Below, piece by piece: positions 18,538-28,514 of a DNA stretch of 64,000 nucleotides. The notes under the pieces are model-generated. The model worked only from the letters and a program-made list of their open reading frames with translations, was not told the origin of the DNA and did no database searches. The DNA is taken from positions 1 through 64,000 of the forward strand of contig NZ_JAFCKP010000010.1 of the NCBI RefSeq assembly GCF_018130245.1. Direction: 5' to 3'. Each line of letters starts with the position of its first letter. The stretch's first letter is position 1. The stretch is from Bradyrhizobium sp. SZCCT0231 (lineage in GTDB: Bacteria > Pseudomonadota > Alphaproteobacteria > Rhizobiales > Xanthobacteraceae). The translations under genes were made by a program, and so were the position numbers.

Positions 18538-19440
18538 TTACTGCGATCGCAGCCTGGGATCGAGCTCGTCGCGCAGCGCATCGCCGAACAGGCTGAAGCC
18601 GAACACCGCAAGACTGATGGCGATACCCGGGAAGACAGCGATCCAGGGGGCGCTCTCGGCGTATTCCTCGGCGCCGCCCTGAAGCATCAGCCCCCATGCC
18701 GGCGTCGGCTCCTGCACGCCGAGACCGAGATAGGAAAGCGATGCTTCAAGCAGGATGGCCTGGCCGACGAAGGCGGTGATCATGATGAGAAACGGCGCCA
18801 TGACGTTCGGCACCATGTGCCGGAGAATGATGCGGCTGTGGCTGAAGCCGTTGGCACGGGCGGCGTCGATATAGGGGAGCTCGCGGATCGCCAGCGCACT
18901 CGAACGCACGACGCGGGCGCAGCGCGGGATGAACGGGATGGTGATGGCGATGATCACGTTCTGCGCCCCCGTCCCGAAGATTGCGATCACGGCCAGCGCC
19001 ATGATAATCAGCGGAAACGCCATGAAGACGTCGAGGATGCGCTGGAAGATCAAATCGATCTTGCCGCCGAAATAGGCGCTCGCGACGCCGAGGACGAGAC
19101 CGAAGGTGGCGCCGACGAACGACGACGCAAACCCGACCAGCAAGGCCGTGCGCGACCCATAGACGACGCGCGAGAACACGTCGCGTCCGTATTGATCCGT
19201 GCCGAGCCAGTTCTCGAGGCTCGGCGGCTCGTGCATGCGATCGAAGGCGTTGACGACCGGGTTGTACGGGGCGATGAAATCCGCAAACACCGCAACCACG
19301 ACCATGACGATGATGACGACGGCGCCCGCGGCGCCCAACGGGTTGCGGCGTGCGAACCGGCCAATGGCCGCTAGCCTGCTCCGCGGCTTGCGCTCATCCG
19401 TCAGTTCGACCTTGGTGTCGAGGTCGGTCGCGACAGTCAT
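18538..19440 (-). CDS. Peptide/nickel-type ABC permease, DppC family
   Basis: A 300-residue inner-membrane permease. It has an N-terminal cytoplasmic stretch, one membrane helix (AAGAVVIIVMVVVAVFADFIA), the OppC-type extracytoplasmic loop with LGTDQYGRDVFSRVVYGSR, then five helices. The EAA loop, which contacts the ATPases, reads IDAARANGFSHSRIILRHMVPNV. The C-terminus LFGDALRDELDPRLR is the family ending. It is the last gene of the minus-strand dppDFABC-like operon, 22 bases after dppB. The substrate may be peptides, opines or glycosides; the sequence does not decide. Confidence 0.93.
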   Translation of the reverse strand: MTVATDLDTKVELTDERKPRSRLAAIGRFARRNPLGAAGAVVIIVMVVVAVFADFIAPYNPVVNAFDRMHEPPSLENWLGTDQYGRDVFSRVVYGSRTALLVGFASSFVGATFGLVLGVASAYFGGKIDLIFQRILDVFMAFPLIIMALAVIAIFGTGAQNVIIAITIPFIPRCARVVRSSALAIRELPYIDAARANGFSHSRIILRHMVPNVMAPFLIMITAFVGQAILLEASLSYLGLGVQEPTPAWGLMLQGGAEEYAESAPWIAVFPGIAISLAVFGFSLFGDALRDELDPRLRSQ

Positions 19441-19462
19441 GCAGAACCTCTGATTCCAGCGA

Positions 19463-20434
19463 TCATTTGTACCGGATCCGCGGATCGAGCCACGCGTAGA
19501 TGATGTCCACTACGAAATTGGTGAGGACGAATATCGTCGCCACCAACATGACCAGCGCCTGGGTCATCGTGTAGTCGTGGTTGGTCACGGACGAGACAAA
19601 CAGCTTGCCGAGCCCGTTGAGGTTGAACACCTGCTCGGTGACGACCAAGCCGCCCATCAGGAACGCGAACTCGATGCCGATGATCGTGACCACCGGCAAC
19701 AATGCGTTCTTGAGTGCATGCCGCCGGATGATGAGCTGCTGGCTGAGCCCCTTGGCGCGCGCCGTGCGGACGTAGTCCTCGCGCAGTACTTCGAGCAGCG
19801 CCGAGCGCGTCATACGTGTCGCAACGGCGGAATAGCGATAGCCGGTCGCAAGCGCCGGGAAGATGGTCATGCTCAAGTTGTAAAGCGGGTCGATCCAGAT
19901 CGGCACATACTTGATCGGCGGCATCCACGGGCTTCCGAAGACCGCCTTGGTGGTGATCAGCAGGCCGAGGATGATCAGTACGCCGAGCCAGAACGAAGGC
20001 ATCGCGATCCCGGCGATGCTGAAAGCGCGCACGCCGTAGTCGATCCAGGTGTTCTGTTTGACTGCCGAGATCGTGCCGAGCGGAATGGCCAGCATGATGG
20101 CGGTGAGCGTGGCCATGATCGCGATCTGCAATGAGAGCTGGAAGCGGAGTGCTATCTCTTCCGTGATCGGGCGCCCGGTCCACATCGACTTGCCGAAGTC
20201 GAATCGGACGAAGTCCCAAATGAAGGTCAGGAACTGCACGGGGTAGGACCGATCAAGGCCGAGCTCGCTGCGGCAGGCTGCGATCGCCTTGGGGGCGACG
20301 TATCCGGCACCGCCCGTCATGCGCAGCACACAGACGTCGCCCGGCACCAAACGCAGCAGGAGAAAGACGAGCAGCGCGGCGCCGAGCAGCGTCGGGATCA
20401 TCAACAGCAGTCGCTTGAGAATGTATTGGTACAT
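19463..20434 (-). CDS. Peptide-type ABC permease, DppB family
   Basis: A 323-residue permease starting YQYILKRLLLMIPTLLGAALLVF, the usual first helix of DppB/OppB. LRLVPGD and RSYPVQFLTFIWDFVRFDFG mark the periplasmic loop. The EAA loop is VRTARAKGLSQQLIIRRHALKNALLP. The start at 20434 was preferred over 20500 because an AGGGAG site precedes it and the upstream residues are low-complexity polar sequence. It pairs with the DppC-type protein to form the membrane channel. Confidence 0.93.
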   Translation of the reverse strand: MYQYILKRLLLMIPTLLGAALLVFLLLRLVPGDVCVLRMTGGAGYVAPKAIAACRSELGLDRSYPVQFLTFIWDFVRFDFGKSMWTGRPITEEIALRFQLSLQIAIMATLTAIMLAIPLGTISAVKQNTWIDYGVRAFSIAGIAMPSFWLGVLIILGLLITTKAVFGSPWMPPIKYVPIWIDPLYNLSMTIFPALATGYRYSAVATRMTRSALLEVLREDYVRTARAKGLSQQLIIRRHALKNALLPVVTIIGIEFAFLMGGLVVTEQVFNLNGLGKLFVSSVTNHDYTMTQALVMLVATIFVLTNFVVDIIYAWLDPRIRYK

Positions 20435-20540
20435 GCTCCCTGCACCGCCACTCTTGCCCCCGCTCGCGGCCGTTTCCCGTTCACTGCCTTGCCATGGCAC
20501 AGACGTGGAAACAGCCGCGAGTCGCCAGCCCCTCGGTCGG

Positions 20541-22154
20541 TTACTTGTCGAGCCACACGTTGGCGAGGTCCTGATTGAGGTAGTGGCTCGGACTGATCTT
20601 CCAGCCCTTTACGTAGGACCGGTGTGGCACGATACGATTCCACCACAGCGTGACGAATGAATGCGCCTGCTCATCGAGCACACGCTTCTCGAACTGCCGC
20701 ATCAGCTCGCGCTGCTCGGCCTCGTCGGGCGTGCGGTTCATCGTGTCGAAGATCTTGTCGAGGTCGCGATCGACGTATGCGCCGTAGCTCTCGTTGCCGA
20801 TGTCCTCCGACAGGAACTTGCCGATGTCGAGCAGTGGGTTGACGACCGACTGGCAGTTGAAGTCCACCGTCACGTCGAACTCAGCCGACCTGAGCCGCGC
20901 ATAGAACGGGCCGGTCGGCTCCATCTTCTGCTCGACCGTCACCCCGATCTGCCGCCACTGGTCGATGAGCCACGTGCCCACGATCGTATAGGGCTGGTCG
21001 ACGGCGCGATTCCACAACACAAATTTCAGTTCGGGGACGCCGGCTTCCTGCAACAGCCGCTTGGCCTCGGCACGCGACTTGTTGATGTCCGGCCAGTAGC
21101 CGGGAAGCTGCTCAAGCTCCGCCTTCGTCGCCGCCAGCGGGTGACCCGGGAACGCGACACCGCCGACCGCCTTGACGATGGCGATGCGCGAAAGGCTCTT
21201 CGATCCGCCCCAGCGATCGACCGCCAGCGTGAGCGCGCGGCGAACGCGGACATCGTCGAACGGCTTTTTCTTATGGTTGGGGGTGAACAGGAGCACGCAA
21301 TTCCAGTCGCTCTCCTGCACCGTGATATCCTTGCCGAGCGCGTTGACGAGGTCCTCGGTGCTCTTCGGCGGGAAGCCGCGGAATTGGATTGCGGCCCGGT
21401 CGCCGCGGATCGCTTGCACCTGCACCGCCTGCTTGTTGGAGAAGATCGCTTCGAAGCCGTCGAGATAGGGCTGGCCGGCGACATGGAAGTCCTTGTTGCG
21501 CTCGCCGCGCACATAGGCGCCTGCCTCTCTTGTCACGAACTTGAATGGCCCCGACCCCATGACGTTGGTCTCGTACCAGCGGAAGTCCTTTTCGAGCTTT
21601 GCCTTCGAGTAGATGAAGTTATACGGCGTCGCGAGCGCCGGGATGAAGGCGCCCGATGGATATTTGAGCTTGAACACGACGGTGTGGTCGTCCGCCGCGC
21701 TGACGCTCTCGACCATGACGAAATAGGCGAGGCGCGCGCTGGTCGTGCCCTCCGGCGGGAAGATGATCTTTCTGAACGACGCGACGATGTCGTGCGCCGT
21801 CAATGGCGTTCCATCGTGGAATTTCACGCCCTGCTTGATCTTGAACGTGTAGGTCTTGCCCTCGTCGGTCGGGGTCGGCATTTCCGTGCACAGGTCGCAG
21901 ACGAAGTCCGTCGGTGAGGACGGATTATCCGGGTTGGCCTTGATGAGCAGACTGTAGAACGGCGCAAAGGGATGGATCAGCGCGAACGTCGTCTCGCGGT
22001 GGCCGTCCCAGCTCGGCGGCTCGTCCGGCACGACAAAGTTCAGAATCCCTCCCTGCTTCGGTGCAGCCTGGGCTGGAACCCCGGAGAAGCCGAGGGCAAC
22101 TGCCGCGCCGACCGCCACGATTGACACGGCTCTGAGATATTTTGAAGGGTTCAT
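20541..22154 (-). CDS. Peptide-type ABC transporter binding protein (SBP family 5)
   Basis: A 537-residue periplasmic binding protein of the DppA/OppA (SBP_bac_5) family. A Sec signal covers residues 1-30 (IVAVGAAVALGFSGVPAQA). Family landmarks are KTYTFKIKQGVKFHDGTPLTA (near 105-125), where the KFHDG motif is diagnostic, then a domain with NPLLDIGKFLSEDIGNESYG and the C-terminal RELMRQFEKRVLDEQAHSF. It sits between the ATPase and permease genes, an order often seen in rhizobial peptide or opine transporters. It delivers substrate to the DppB/DppC pair. An N-terminal Cys lipidation motif is absent. Confidence 0.93.
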   Translation of the reverse strand: MNPSKYLRAVSIVAVGAAVALGFSGVPAQAAPKQGGILNFVVPDEPPSWDGHRETTFALIHPFAPFYSLLIKANPDNPSSPTDFVCDLCTEMPTPTDEGKTYTFKIKQGVKFHDGTPLTAHDIVASFRKIIFPPEGTTSARLAYFVMVESVSAADDHTVVFKLKYPSGAFIPALATPYNFIYSKAKLEKDFRWYETNVMGSGPFKFVTREAGAYVRGERNKDFHVAGQPYLDGFEAIFSNKQAVQVQAIRGDRAAIQFRGFPPKSTEDLVNALGKDITVQESDWNCVLLFTPNHKKKPFDDVRVRRALTLAVDRWGGSKSLSRIAIVKAVGGVAFPGHPLAATKAELEQLPGYWPDINKSRAEAKRLLQEAGVPELKFVLWNRAVDQPYTIVGTWLIDQWRQIGVTVEQKMEPTGPFYARLRSAEFDVTVDFNCQSVVNPLLDIGKFLSEDIGNESYGAYVDRDLDKIFDTMNRTPDEAEQRELMRQFEKRVLDEQAHSFVTLWWNRIVPHRSYVKGWKISPSHYLNQDLANVWLDK

Positions 22155-22242
22155 AGTCTTTCCTCCCTCTGGAACACATTCCTCCTGTTCTTCAAGCGCC
22201 GGGTCTTCTGCCCAGGCCGATCGCCCCTTCTTGCGAGGGCTT

Positions 22243-23340
22243 TCAGATCACGGAACAAGCCACCCAGTGGCCTGGCCGCAGTTCTCTGAACTCCGGGACG
22301 TTCTTCGCACAGCTATCGATCGCAAGCGGGCAGCGCGGATGAAACACGCATCCCTTCGGCGGATTCATCGGGCTCGGCACCTCGCCCTTTACGATTCGGC
22401 GGCCGCGCATCCGCTCCAGGTCCGGGTCCGGCACCGGCACGGCCGCGAGAAGCGCCTGAGTATAGGGATGCAGAGGATTGCCGTACAACTCGTCGCAATC
22501 CGCCAGTTCGACGATCTTGCCGAGATACATGACGGCGATGCGATGACAGAGGTGGCGAACGATGCTGAGATCGTGCGCGATGAACAGATAGGTCAGTCCG
22601 AACTGGTCCCGCAGATCCTCCAGCAGATTGACGATCTGTGCCTGAATCGACACGTCCAAAGCCGAGATCGCCTCGTCGCAGATGATGAATTCCGGGCGCA
22701 CCGAAAGGGCGCGTGCGATGCCGACGCGCTGACGCTGGCCGCCGCTCATCTCGTGGGGGTAGCGGTCGGCAAACCTGGGATCCAGGCCGCACAGGCGGAG
22801 CAATTCCGTGACGCGCGCATCACGCGCTGCCTTGGTCGGTTCGGTCCGGTGCACCTTCATCGGCTCGGAAATGATCTGCCCGATCTTCATGCGCGGATTG
22901 AGGGAGCTGTAAGGATCCTGAAAGATGACCTGAATCTTCTGCCGCAGGGCCCGCATCGATTTCTGATCGAGGTCGACCAGGTTCTTGCCGTCGAACAGGA
23001 TCTCGCCTCCGGTCGGATGCTCGAGCCGCAGGATACACCGGCCCGTGGTGGTCTTGCCGCAACCCGACTCGCCGACCAATCCGAGCGTCTCACCTTTGCG
23101 GATGGTGAAGCTGATGCCGTCGACAGCCTTCACGTGCGCGATCTCTCTGGAGAAGAGAGCGCCCTCGGTCACCGGAAAGTGCATCGTCAGGTTGCGGACC
23201 GTGACCAGTTCCGGCGCCAGGTCGATGCGCCATTTGGATTGCCGCCCGTGCTCGAGCGCAACGTCTTCCGCGACGGTCGATGCCTGTACCGCCGCCTGGA
23301 CGCTCTGCCATACCGCGCCGGTTGACTCCATGGGGGTCAT
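22243..23340 (-). CDS. Peptide-type ABC transporter ATPase, DppF family
   Basis: A 365-residue ATPase. Walker A is GESGCGKTT (near 85), the Q-loop lies in [17 protein letters not shown], the signature is [15 protein letters not shown], Walker B is [13 protein letters not shown] and the H-loop is FIAHDLS. The C-terminal oligopeptide-transporter extension contains the Cys-bearing [15 protein letters not shown], typical of DppF/OppF and linked to an iron-sulphur site in some members. The start at 23340 overlaps the DppD stop as ATGA, indicating translational coupling. An earlier in-frame start would intrude into DppD. Confidence 0.93.
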   Translation of the reverse strand: MTPMESTGAVWQSVQAAVQASTVAEDVALEHGRQSKWRIDLAPELVTVRNLTMHFPVTEGALFSREIAHVKAVDGISFTIRKGETLGLVGESGCGKTTTGRCILRLEHPTGGEILFDGKNLVDLDQKSMRALRQKIQVIFQDPYSSLNPRMKIGQIISEPMKVHRTEPTKAARDARVTELLRLCGLDPRFADRYPHEMSGGQRQRVGIARALSVRPEFIICDEAISALDVSIQAQIVNLLEDLRDQFGLTYLFIAHDLSIVRHLCHRIAVMYLGKIVELADCDELYGNPLHPYTQALLAAVPVPDPDLERMRGRRIVKGEVPSPMNPPKGCVFHPRCPLAIDSCAKNVPEFRELRPGHWVACSVI

Positions 23341-24338
23341 GACGGCCTCGTCAGCGATCCGGCAACTTTGGCTGCCTCCCAACATGCTGCGAGATGATGG
23401 CCGCCGTCGATCCGCTCCAACGGAGGCGACTCGCTTGCGCAGCGCGCCACGGCAAAGCTGCAGCGCGGGTAGAACGAGCAGCCTGCGCCGAGGCGCGAAA
23501 GGTCGGGCGGCTGTCCTTCCACCGGATCAAGCCGGCCCCGGCGCGGCCGATCCATGCGCGGCACCGAACGCAGCAGCGCCAGCGTGTATGGATGGTGGGG
23601 ATGATGAAAGATGTCGTGTGCAGTTCCGCTCTCGATGATCCTGCCCGCGTACATGACATTGACCCGGTCAGCGTAGCGCGCGACGATACCGAGATTGTGG
23701 GTGATGATGATCAGCGCCACGTCCAGACGCTGCGTCAGATCCTTCATCAGCTCGAGAATCTGTGCCTGAACCGTCACGTCGAGCGCAGTTGTCGGTTCGT
23801 CGGCGATGATGAGCTTGGGCTCGCAGCACAAGGCCATGGCGATCATCACGCGTTGGCGCATGCCGCCGCTGAAGTGGTGCGGGTATTGCCTCAGTCGACG
23901 CTCCGGATCCGATATTCCCACCATGCCCAACAACTCGATCGCGCGCGCGATCGCCTGATCGTGGGTCATGTCGAGGTGCTGCTCCATGGTCTCGGTGAGC
24001 TGCCGGCCGATCGTCAGGACCGGATTGAGTGAGGTCATCGGCTCCTGAAACACCATGGCAATGTCCTTGCCTCGGATCTTGCGGATTTCCTCGTCGCTCA
24101 GCTTGAGCAGGTCCCTGTTCTGGAAGCGAATACTGCCACCGATGATTCGGCCGGGAGGATCGGCCACAAGTCGCAGGATCGAGAGCGCGCTGACGGACTT
24201 GCCGCATCCGGATTCGCCCACGACTGCGATCGTCTCGCCTTGATCGACGTGGACGCTGATACCGTCGACGGCCTTGACCACACCTGCCGCCGAGAAGAAG
24301 TAGGTTTGCAAACTATCTATCTCGAGAAGCCTGGACAC
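23337..24338 (-). CDS. Peptide-type ABC transporter ATPase, DppD family
   Basis: A 333-residue ATPase read from GTG at 24338 with a GAGAGG-like site. Walker A is GESGCGKSV, the Q-loop region is [17 protein letters not shown], the signature is [15 protein letters not shown] and Walker B is [13 protein letters not shown]. The tail contains [17 protein letters not shown], the DppD/OppD C-terminal motif. It is the first gene of the operon and overlaps dppF by four bases. The promoter should lie in 24339-25128, which it shares with the divergent sugar-type transporter. Confidence 0.93.
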   Translation of the reverse strand: MSRLLEIDSLQTYFFSAAGVVKAVDGISVHVDQGETIAVVGESGCGKSVSALSILRLVADPPGRIIGGSIRFQNRDLLKLSDEEIRKIRGKDIAMVFQEPMTSLNPVLTIGRQLTETMEQHLDMTHDQAIARAIELLGMVGISDPERRLRQYPHHFSGGMRQRVMIAMALCCEPKLIIADEPTTALDVTVQAQILELMKDLTQRLDVALIIITHNLGIVARYADRVNVMYAGRIIESGTAHDIFHHPHHPYTLALLRSVPRMDRPRRGRLDPVEGQPPDLSRLGAGCSFYPRCSFAVARCASESPPLERIDGGHHLAACWEAAKVAGSLTRPS

Positions 24339-25128
24339 CTCGCGCCTCTCGTCATCCGTCGATGCACAGATGGCCTTTCGGCCGTTTGGCCTGACCGCTT
24401 CTATTTAGATTTGCGTCTTGATTCTTCGAATCTCCCGGCTGCAAGTCAAATCTAATCGTGTGGCCCTACGACAATTTAGACTAAGGTCTTGGCTGCATTT
24501 GCTCGGCTGGTGGATCACTGGTGTCGCGAGTTCGCGACCGGGCATTGTTTGCACTTGCGAACGATCGGCCCAATCGGGAGCACGTTCGCGACGGTACGGA
24601 GCAGGCATCCCGCCGGACAGAGAGCTACCCAACCCCTTTCACGGCATCCAGTCAGCGTTAGGTCAGGCTCCCTTACCTGGACGTAGTTGCCTTGGCTGGT
24701 CCAGGTCCAGCGATGCTGCTCCACATGATCTGTCGCCGAGAATGCGATGTGTGGACGTCGATCTCGATGTGGTCCACCACGGATTGAATGTTGGCCTCCA
24801 GAACGGGATCTCCCACCGGGTATGATTTCCCGCATGGTCCGGCCAAAATCGGCAACCTCGACAGGGCTCTTCGAGGGCGGGGCCACATCGTAGACCATAG
24901 ACGTGTCTTGCGGCGCCGGAGCAGGTGCGTCTGCTGTCGGCTGTTGCTTGTCAGCAACCGGCGAAAGGAGCATCCTCGAAACGTAATTATTTGAGCAAGT
25001 CCGGAATTATCGGTTGGCACTGCCTGAAGGCCCGTCCCGTTCGAAGGACGCGCCGGAATGAAAATGACCCCGCAACCAAGGGGGGCTTGAGCGGCAAGTC
25101 CGCTCATGTACCGATAGGGAGGACATCC
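24339..25128. other. 790-base intergenic region between two divergent transporter operons
   Basis: It must hold promoters for both operons. On the minus strand at about 24973-24600 coding-like segments alternate between two frames (VADFGRTMREIIPGG in one, DPVLEANIQSVVDHIEIDVH in the next, WTWTSQGNYVQVREP back in the first). This suggests a decayed gene of unknown family. No operators can be defined. Confidence 0.3.
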
Positions 25129-26472
25129 ATGGAAAGCCAGAAGCCTCATCGTCGGCTATCGCGCCGCGATGCGATCAAGACGGCGACTGCCGCGGGCATC
25201 GCCGCAAGTATCGGCCCGTTCTTCCATGTCACGCCTGCTCGGGCCGCCAAGACACTGAAAATCCTGCAATGGAGCCACTTCGTCCCAGGCTACGACCGAT
25301 GGTTCAACAACACCTACACCAAGGAATGGGGCAAGAAGAACGACACCGAGGTGATCGTCGACAACATCAATCTTGCTCTCCTCGAGTCGCGCGCCGCAGC
25401 AGAGGTGTCGGCCCAGAAAGGCCACGACCTCTTCATGTTCCTGATGCCGCCTTCGGTGTTCGAGGATCAGGTTGTACCCATGAACGAGGTCTATGCCGAA
25501 TGCGAAAAGGTGAACGGCAAGGCGATCGATCTCGGTATCAAGAGCTCCTACAACCCGAAGACCAAGAGATACTTTGCCTTCTCCGACAGCTACGTGCCGG
25601 ACCCGGTGAACTACCGCACCGATCTCTGGGGTGACATTGGCATGAAGCCGGACACCTGGGACGACATCCGTGTCGGCGGGAAGAAGATCAAGGACAAGAC
25701 CCGTATTCCGGTCGGCATCGGTCTCTCGGCCGAGATCGACACCGGCGTGGCCATGCGCGCGATCATGTATTCGTTCGGCGCGCATGAGCAGGACGAGGCC
25801 GGCAACCTCACCGTCAATTCCAAGAACACGCTGGAGGCGCTGCGCTTCGTTAAGGGACTCTTTGAGGACTGCATGACGCCGGAAGTTCTGGCTTGGGATG
25901 CCTCCTCCAACAACCGGCAGATGCTCGCCGGCCGCTCCTCGCTGGTGCTGAACGCCATCTCGGTGACGCGCACCGGAGAGAATCAGAAGATGGCGATTCA
26001 CGAGAAGATCGCTGTTGCCAAGGCCGCCAAGGGTCCTGTGCGCCGCATGGGCCTCGAGCATGTGATGGACTGCTACGTGATCTGGAAGTTCGCGGAGAAT
26101 ATCCCGGGCGCGCAGAAATTCCTGGTCGACTACATTGCCAACTTCAAGGAAGCCTTCCTGGCCAGCGAGTTCTACAACTTCCCGTGCTTCCCTCAGACCG
26201 TGCCAGACCTCAAGCAGCTCATCTCCAACGACAAGAAGGCGGTGCCGCCGGACAAGTACGCGGTGCTGGAAGACGTGCTCGATTGGGCGACAAACATTGG
26301 CTATCCCGGCTACTCCACTGCGCCCATTTCCGACACGTACCAGACCTGGCTGCTCAACACCGCCTTCGCCGAGGCGGCGACCGGCGCGGAGACGCCCGAA
26401 GACGCCTTGAAGAAGCTCGATACCAAGATGAAGGCGATCTGGGCGAAGTGGAAAGAGCGCGGGATGATCTGA
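25129..26472 (+). CDS. CUT1-type sugar ABC transporter binding protein with Tat signal
   Basis: A 447-residue periplasmic binding protein of SBP family 1. The start at 25129 follows GGGAGG. Residues 8-40 (RRLSRRDAIKTATAAGIAA...PARA) form a twin-arginine signal, so it is exported folded. The mature part begins KTLKILQWSHFVPGYDRWF, typical of family-1 binding proteins, and has the expected length. It is the first gene of a plus-strand operon with an ATPase and two permeases; a hairpin after its stop probably lets it be made in excess. The substrate could be a sugar, polyol or glycerol phosphate and cannot be chosen from sequence. Confidence 0.92.
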   Translation: MESQKPHRRLSRRDAIKTATAAGIAASIGPFFHVTPARAAKTLKILQWSHFVPGYDRWFNNTYTKEWGKKNDTEVIVDNINLALLESRAAAEVSAQKGHDLFMFLMPPSVFEDQVVPMNEVYAECEKVNGKAIDLGIKSSYNPKTKRYFAFSDSYVPDPVNYRTDLWGDIGMKPDTWDDIRVGGKKIKDKTRIPVGIGLSAEIDTGVAMRAIMYSFGAHEQDEAGNLTVNSKNTLEALRFVKGLFEDCMTPEVLAWDASSNNRQMLAGRSSLVLNAISVTRTGENQKMAIHEKIAVAKAAKGPVRRMGLEHVMDCYVIWKFAENIPGAQKFLVDYIANFKEAFLASEFYNFPCFPQTVPDLKQLISNDKKAVPPDKYAVLEDVLDWATNIGYPGYSTAPISDTYQTWLLNTAFAEAATGAETPEDALKKLDTKMKAIWAKWKERGMI

Positions 26473-26493
26473 TCGCGCGCGCATTGTGAACGG

Positions 26494-26523
26494 CGGGGCC
26501 CGGCGGCGCCTCGGCCCCGTTTG
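26494..26523 (+). terminator. Hairpin between binding-protein and ATPase genes
   Basis: CGGGGCC at 26494-26500 pairs with GGCCCCG at 26513-26519 and is followed by TTT. It lies 21 bases after the binding-protein stop. Partial termination or mRNA protection here would raise binding protein over membrane subunits, a common arrangement. Confidence 0.55.
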
Positions 26524-26553
26524 ACGCCGACGCGAGAGAGCCGAGAGGCATTC

Positions 26554-27582
26554 ATGGCGACGGTCGAAGCACGGCACATATCGAAGCATTTTGACGAGGT
26601 GCGCGCGGTCGACGGCATCGACCTCCTCGCGCGCGAAGGCGAATTCCTCGTCCTGCTCGGCCCCTCCGGCTGCGGCAAGACCACGTTGATGCGGCTCATC
26701 GCCGGACTCGAACAGCCGACTGCGGGCGACATCGTCATCGACGGCCGCGTCGTCACCGACCTGCCGCCGCGCGCGCGCAATGTCGCGATGGTGTTCCAGA
26801 GCTACGCGCTGTATCCGCATCTCACGGTCGCGAAGAACATCTCGTTTCCGCTGCGCGCGGTCGGCATGCAAAGGGACGCGATCCGCAAGAAGGTGGAATG
26901 GGCCGCGCGCATGTTCGGGATCGAGCGTTTCCTCGATCGCAAGCCGCGCCAGCTCTCCGGCGGCGAACGTCAGCGCGTGGCGCTCGCACGCGCGGTAGTG
27001 CGTGAACCAGTGGTGTTCCTGCTCGACGAGCCTCTGTCCAATCTCGACGCCAAGTTGCGGAATTCCGCCCGCGACGAGCTCAAGCAGTTCCAGCGAGACC
27101 TCGCCACCACCACCATTTACGTCACCCATGATCAGGCCGAAGCCATGGGGCTTGGCGATCGCATTGCAGTGCTGAACCAGGGCAAGGTGATCCAGATCGG
27201 AACGCCGCAGGAGATTTACGGCAAGCCGATGGACACCTTCGTCGCCACTTTCATCGGCTCGCCGCCGATGAATCTGGTGGAGGAGGGCGCCTCCTATTTC
27301 GGCTTTCGGCCGGAGGCGTTTCTGCCGCGCGAGGTGGGTAATTCGGACGACAGTGTCGGCTTTCCCTTCCGTGTCACCCGCGTCGAATATCTGGGCGCCG
27401 ATCGGCTGGTCTACGGCGTGCTCGAAGGCCGTACGGCCGAGGCGCATGTGATCTCGAAGATGCCGAACAACATCCGCGCCGAAATCGTCGCAGGCGAGCG
27501 CTACGATTTCGTGGTGCGCAGGCGCGAGATCCATCGCTTCGACCGGAATAGCGGCCGGCACATCGACGGGAGCGGGCGATGA
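26554..27582 (+). CDS. CUT1-type ABC transporter ATPase (UgpC/MalK-like)
   Basis: A 342-residue ATPase. Walker A is GPSGCGKTT (near 37), the Q-loop is VAMVFQSYALYPHLTV, the signature is LSGGERQRVALARAV, Walker B is VVFLLDEPLSNLDAKLR and the H-loop is YVTHDQAEAM. The C-terminal third is the MalK-type TOBE/OB region (YFGFRPEAFLP near 250), usually a site for regulatory contacts. ATG 26554 was preferred to 26521 because family members begin close to ATVEARHISKHF. Its stop overlaps the next gene's start (ATGA). Confidence 0.93.
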   Translation: MATVEARHISKHFDEVRAVDGIDLLAREGEFLVLLGPSGCGKTTLMRLIAGLEQPTAGDIVIDGRVVTDLPPRARNVAMVFQSYALYPHLTVAKNISFPLRAVGMQRDAIRKKVEWAARMFGIERFLDRKPRQLSGGERQRVALARAVVREPVVFLLDEPLSNLDAKLRNSARDELKQFQRDLATTTIYVTHDQAEAMGLGDRIAVLNQGKVIQIGTPQEIYGKPMDTFVATFIGSPPMNLVEEGASYFGFRPEAFLPREVGNSDDSVGFPFRVTRVEYLGADRLVYGVLEGRTAEAHVISKMPNNIRAEIVAGERYDFVVRRREIHRFDRNSGRHIDGSGR

Positions 27583-28514
27583 CGACGGCAACCGCTAACG
27601 CCGTCACCGCGAAAGCGGGCTGGCGCACGCGGCTTGCCGACAACGAGCGCCTGTTGTGGCCGCTGATGCTCGCGCCAGCGATCCTCTACATCGTATTGCT
27701 GGTCGGCTTTCCGTTTCTTCTCTCGCTGTTCTACAGCGTCTCCGATGTCACTGTCGGCAGCCGAAGCATGAACTTCGTGGGCCTGGAGAACTTCCACCGC
27801 GTGGTGGCATCCAACACGTTCTGGATCGCGCTCAAGAACACCCTCATCTTCACGATCGTCTCACAATTCTTCGTGCTTGTTTTCGCCAATATCCTTGCAA
27901 TGGCGCTATCGGCCGATTTCCGCGGCAAGTGGCTGGTGCGCCTGCTTATCCTGTTGCCTTGGGTCGCTCCGATTTCGCTTGGTGCAATCGGCTGGCTATG
28001 GATCTACGATTCGATCTATTCGGTGATCAACTGGACTGGGCAGGCCTTGCGCATTCTCGGACCGAACGATTGGCCGATCTGGCTTGGCCAGCCCAATCTC
28101 GCCATGGCCTCGATCATCGTTGTGCAGATCTGGCGCATCGTGCCGCTCGCCACCGTGATCCTGCTTGCAGGGCTCACCTCGATTCCCCAGGACATCCATG
28201 ACGCCGCCGCTGTCGACGGCGCCGGCTTCTGGCGCCGCACCTTGCAGATCACATTCCCGCTGCTGCTGCCGATCACGCTCGTCGCCGTGCTGTTCGGGAT
28301 CGTCTTCACCTTCACCGACATGATCGTGGTGTTCTTGCTCACCCGCGGCGGGCCCTATGACCAGACTCAGGTGCTTGCGACCTGGGCCTTCTTCACAGGC
28401 ATTCAGGGTGGCGATCTTGCGGGAGGTGCGGCGGTGTCGCTGTTCCTGTTCCCGGTGTTGGTGGCGGTGGCGATCGTGTTCCTGTTGCTTGCGCGGCGCT
28501 CGGAGGTGACGTGA
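27579..28514 (+). CDS. CUT1-type ABC permease (MalF/UgpA-like)
   Basis: A 311-residue permease with six membrane helices. An N-terminal soluble segment precedes LLWPLMLAPAILYIVLLVGFPFLLSLFYS. The EAA loop reads IHDAAAVDGAGFWRRTLQITFPLLLP, the family signature. The last helix is VSLFLFPVLVAVAIVFLLLA. It overlaps the ATPase gene by four bases and the next permease by one base (TGATG), so the three are translationally coupled. Confidence 0.93.
   Translation: MTTATANAVTAKAGWRTRLADNERLLWPLMLAPAILYIVLLVGFPFLLSLFYSVSDVTVGSRSMNFVGLENFHRVVASNTFWIALKNTLIFTIVSQFFVLVFANILAMALSADFRGKWLVRLLILLPWVAPISLGAIGWLWIYDSIYSVINWTGQALRILGPNDWPIWLGQPNLAMASIIVVQIWRIVPLATVILLAGLTSIPQDIHDAAAVDGAGFWRRTLQITFPLLLPITLVAVLFGIVFTFTDMIVVFLLTRGGPYDQTQVLATWAFFTGIQGGDLAGGAAVSLFLFPVLVAVAIVFLLLARRSEVT

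Noticed and set aside
25156-27591. 811-codon minus-strand frame over the sugar transporter genes
   Set aside because: It is antisense to two confidently identified genes and its product is His/Arg/Val-rich with no family features.
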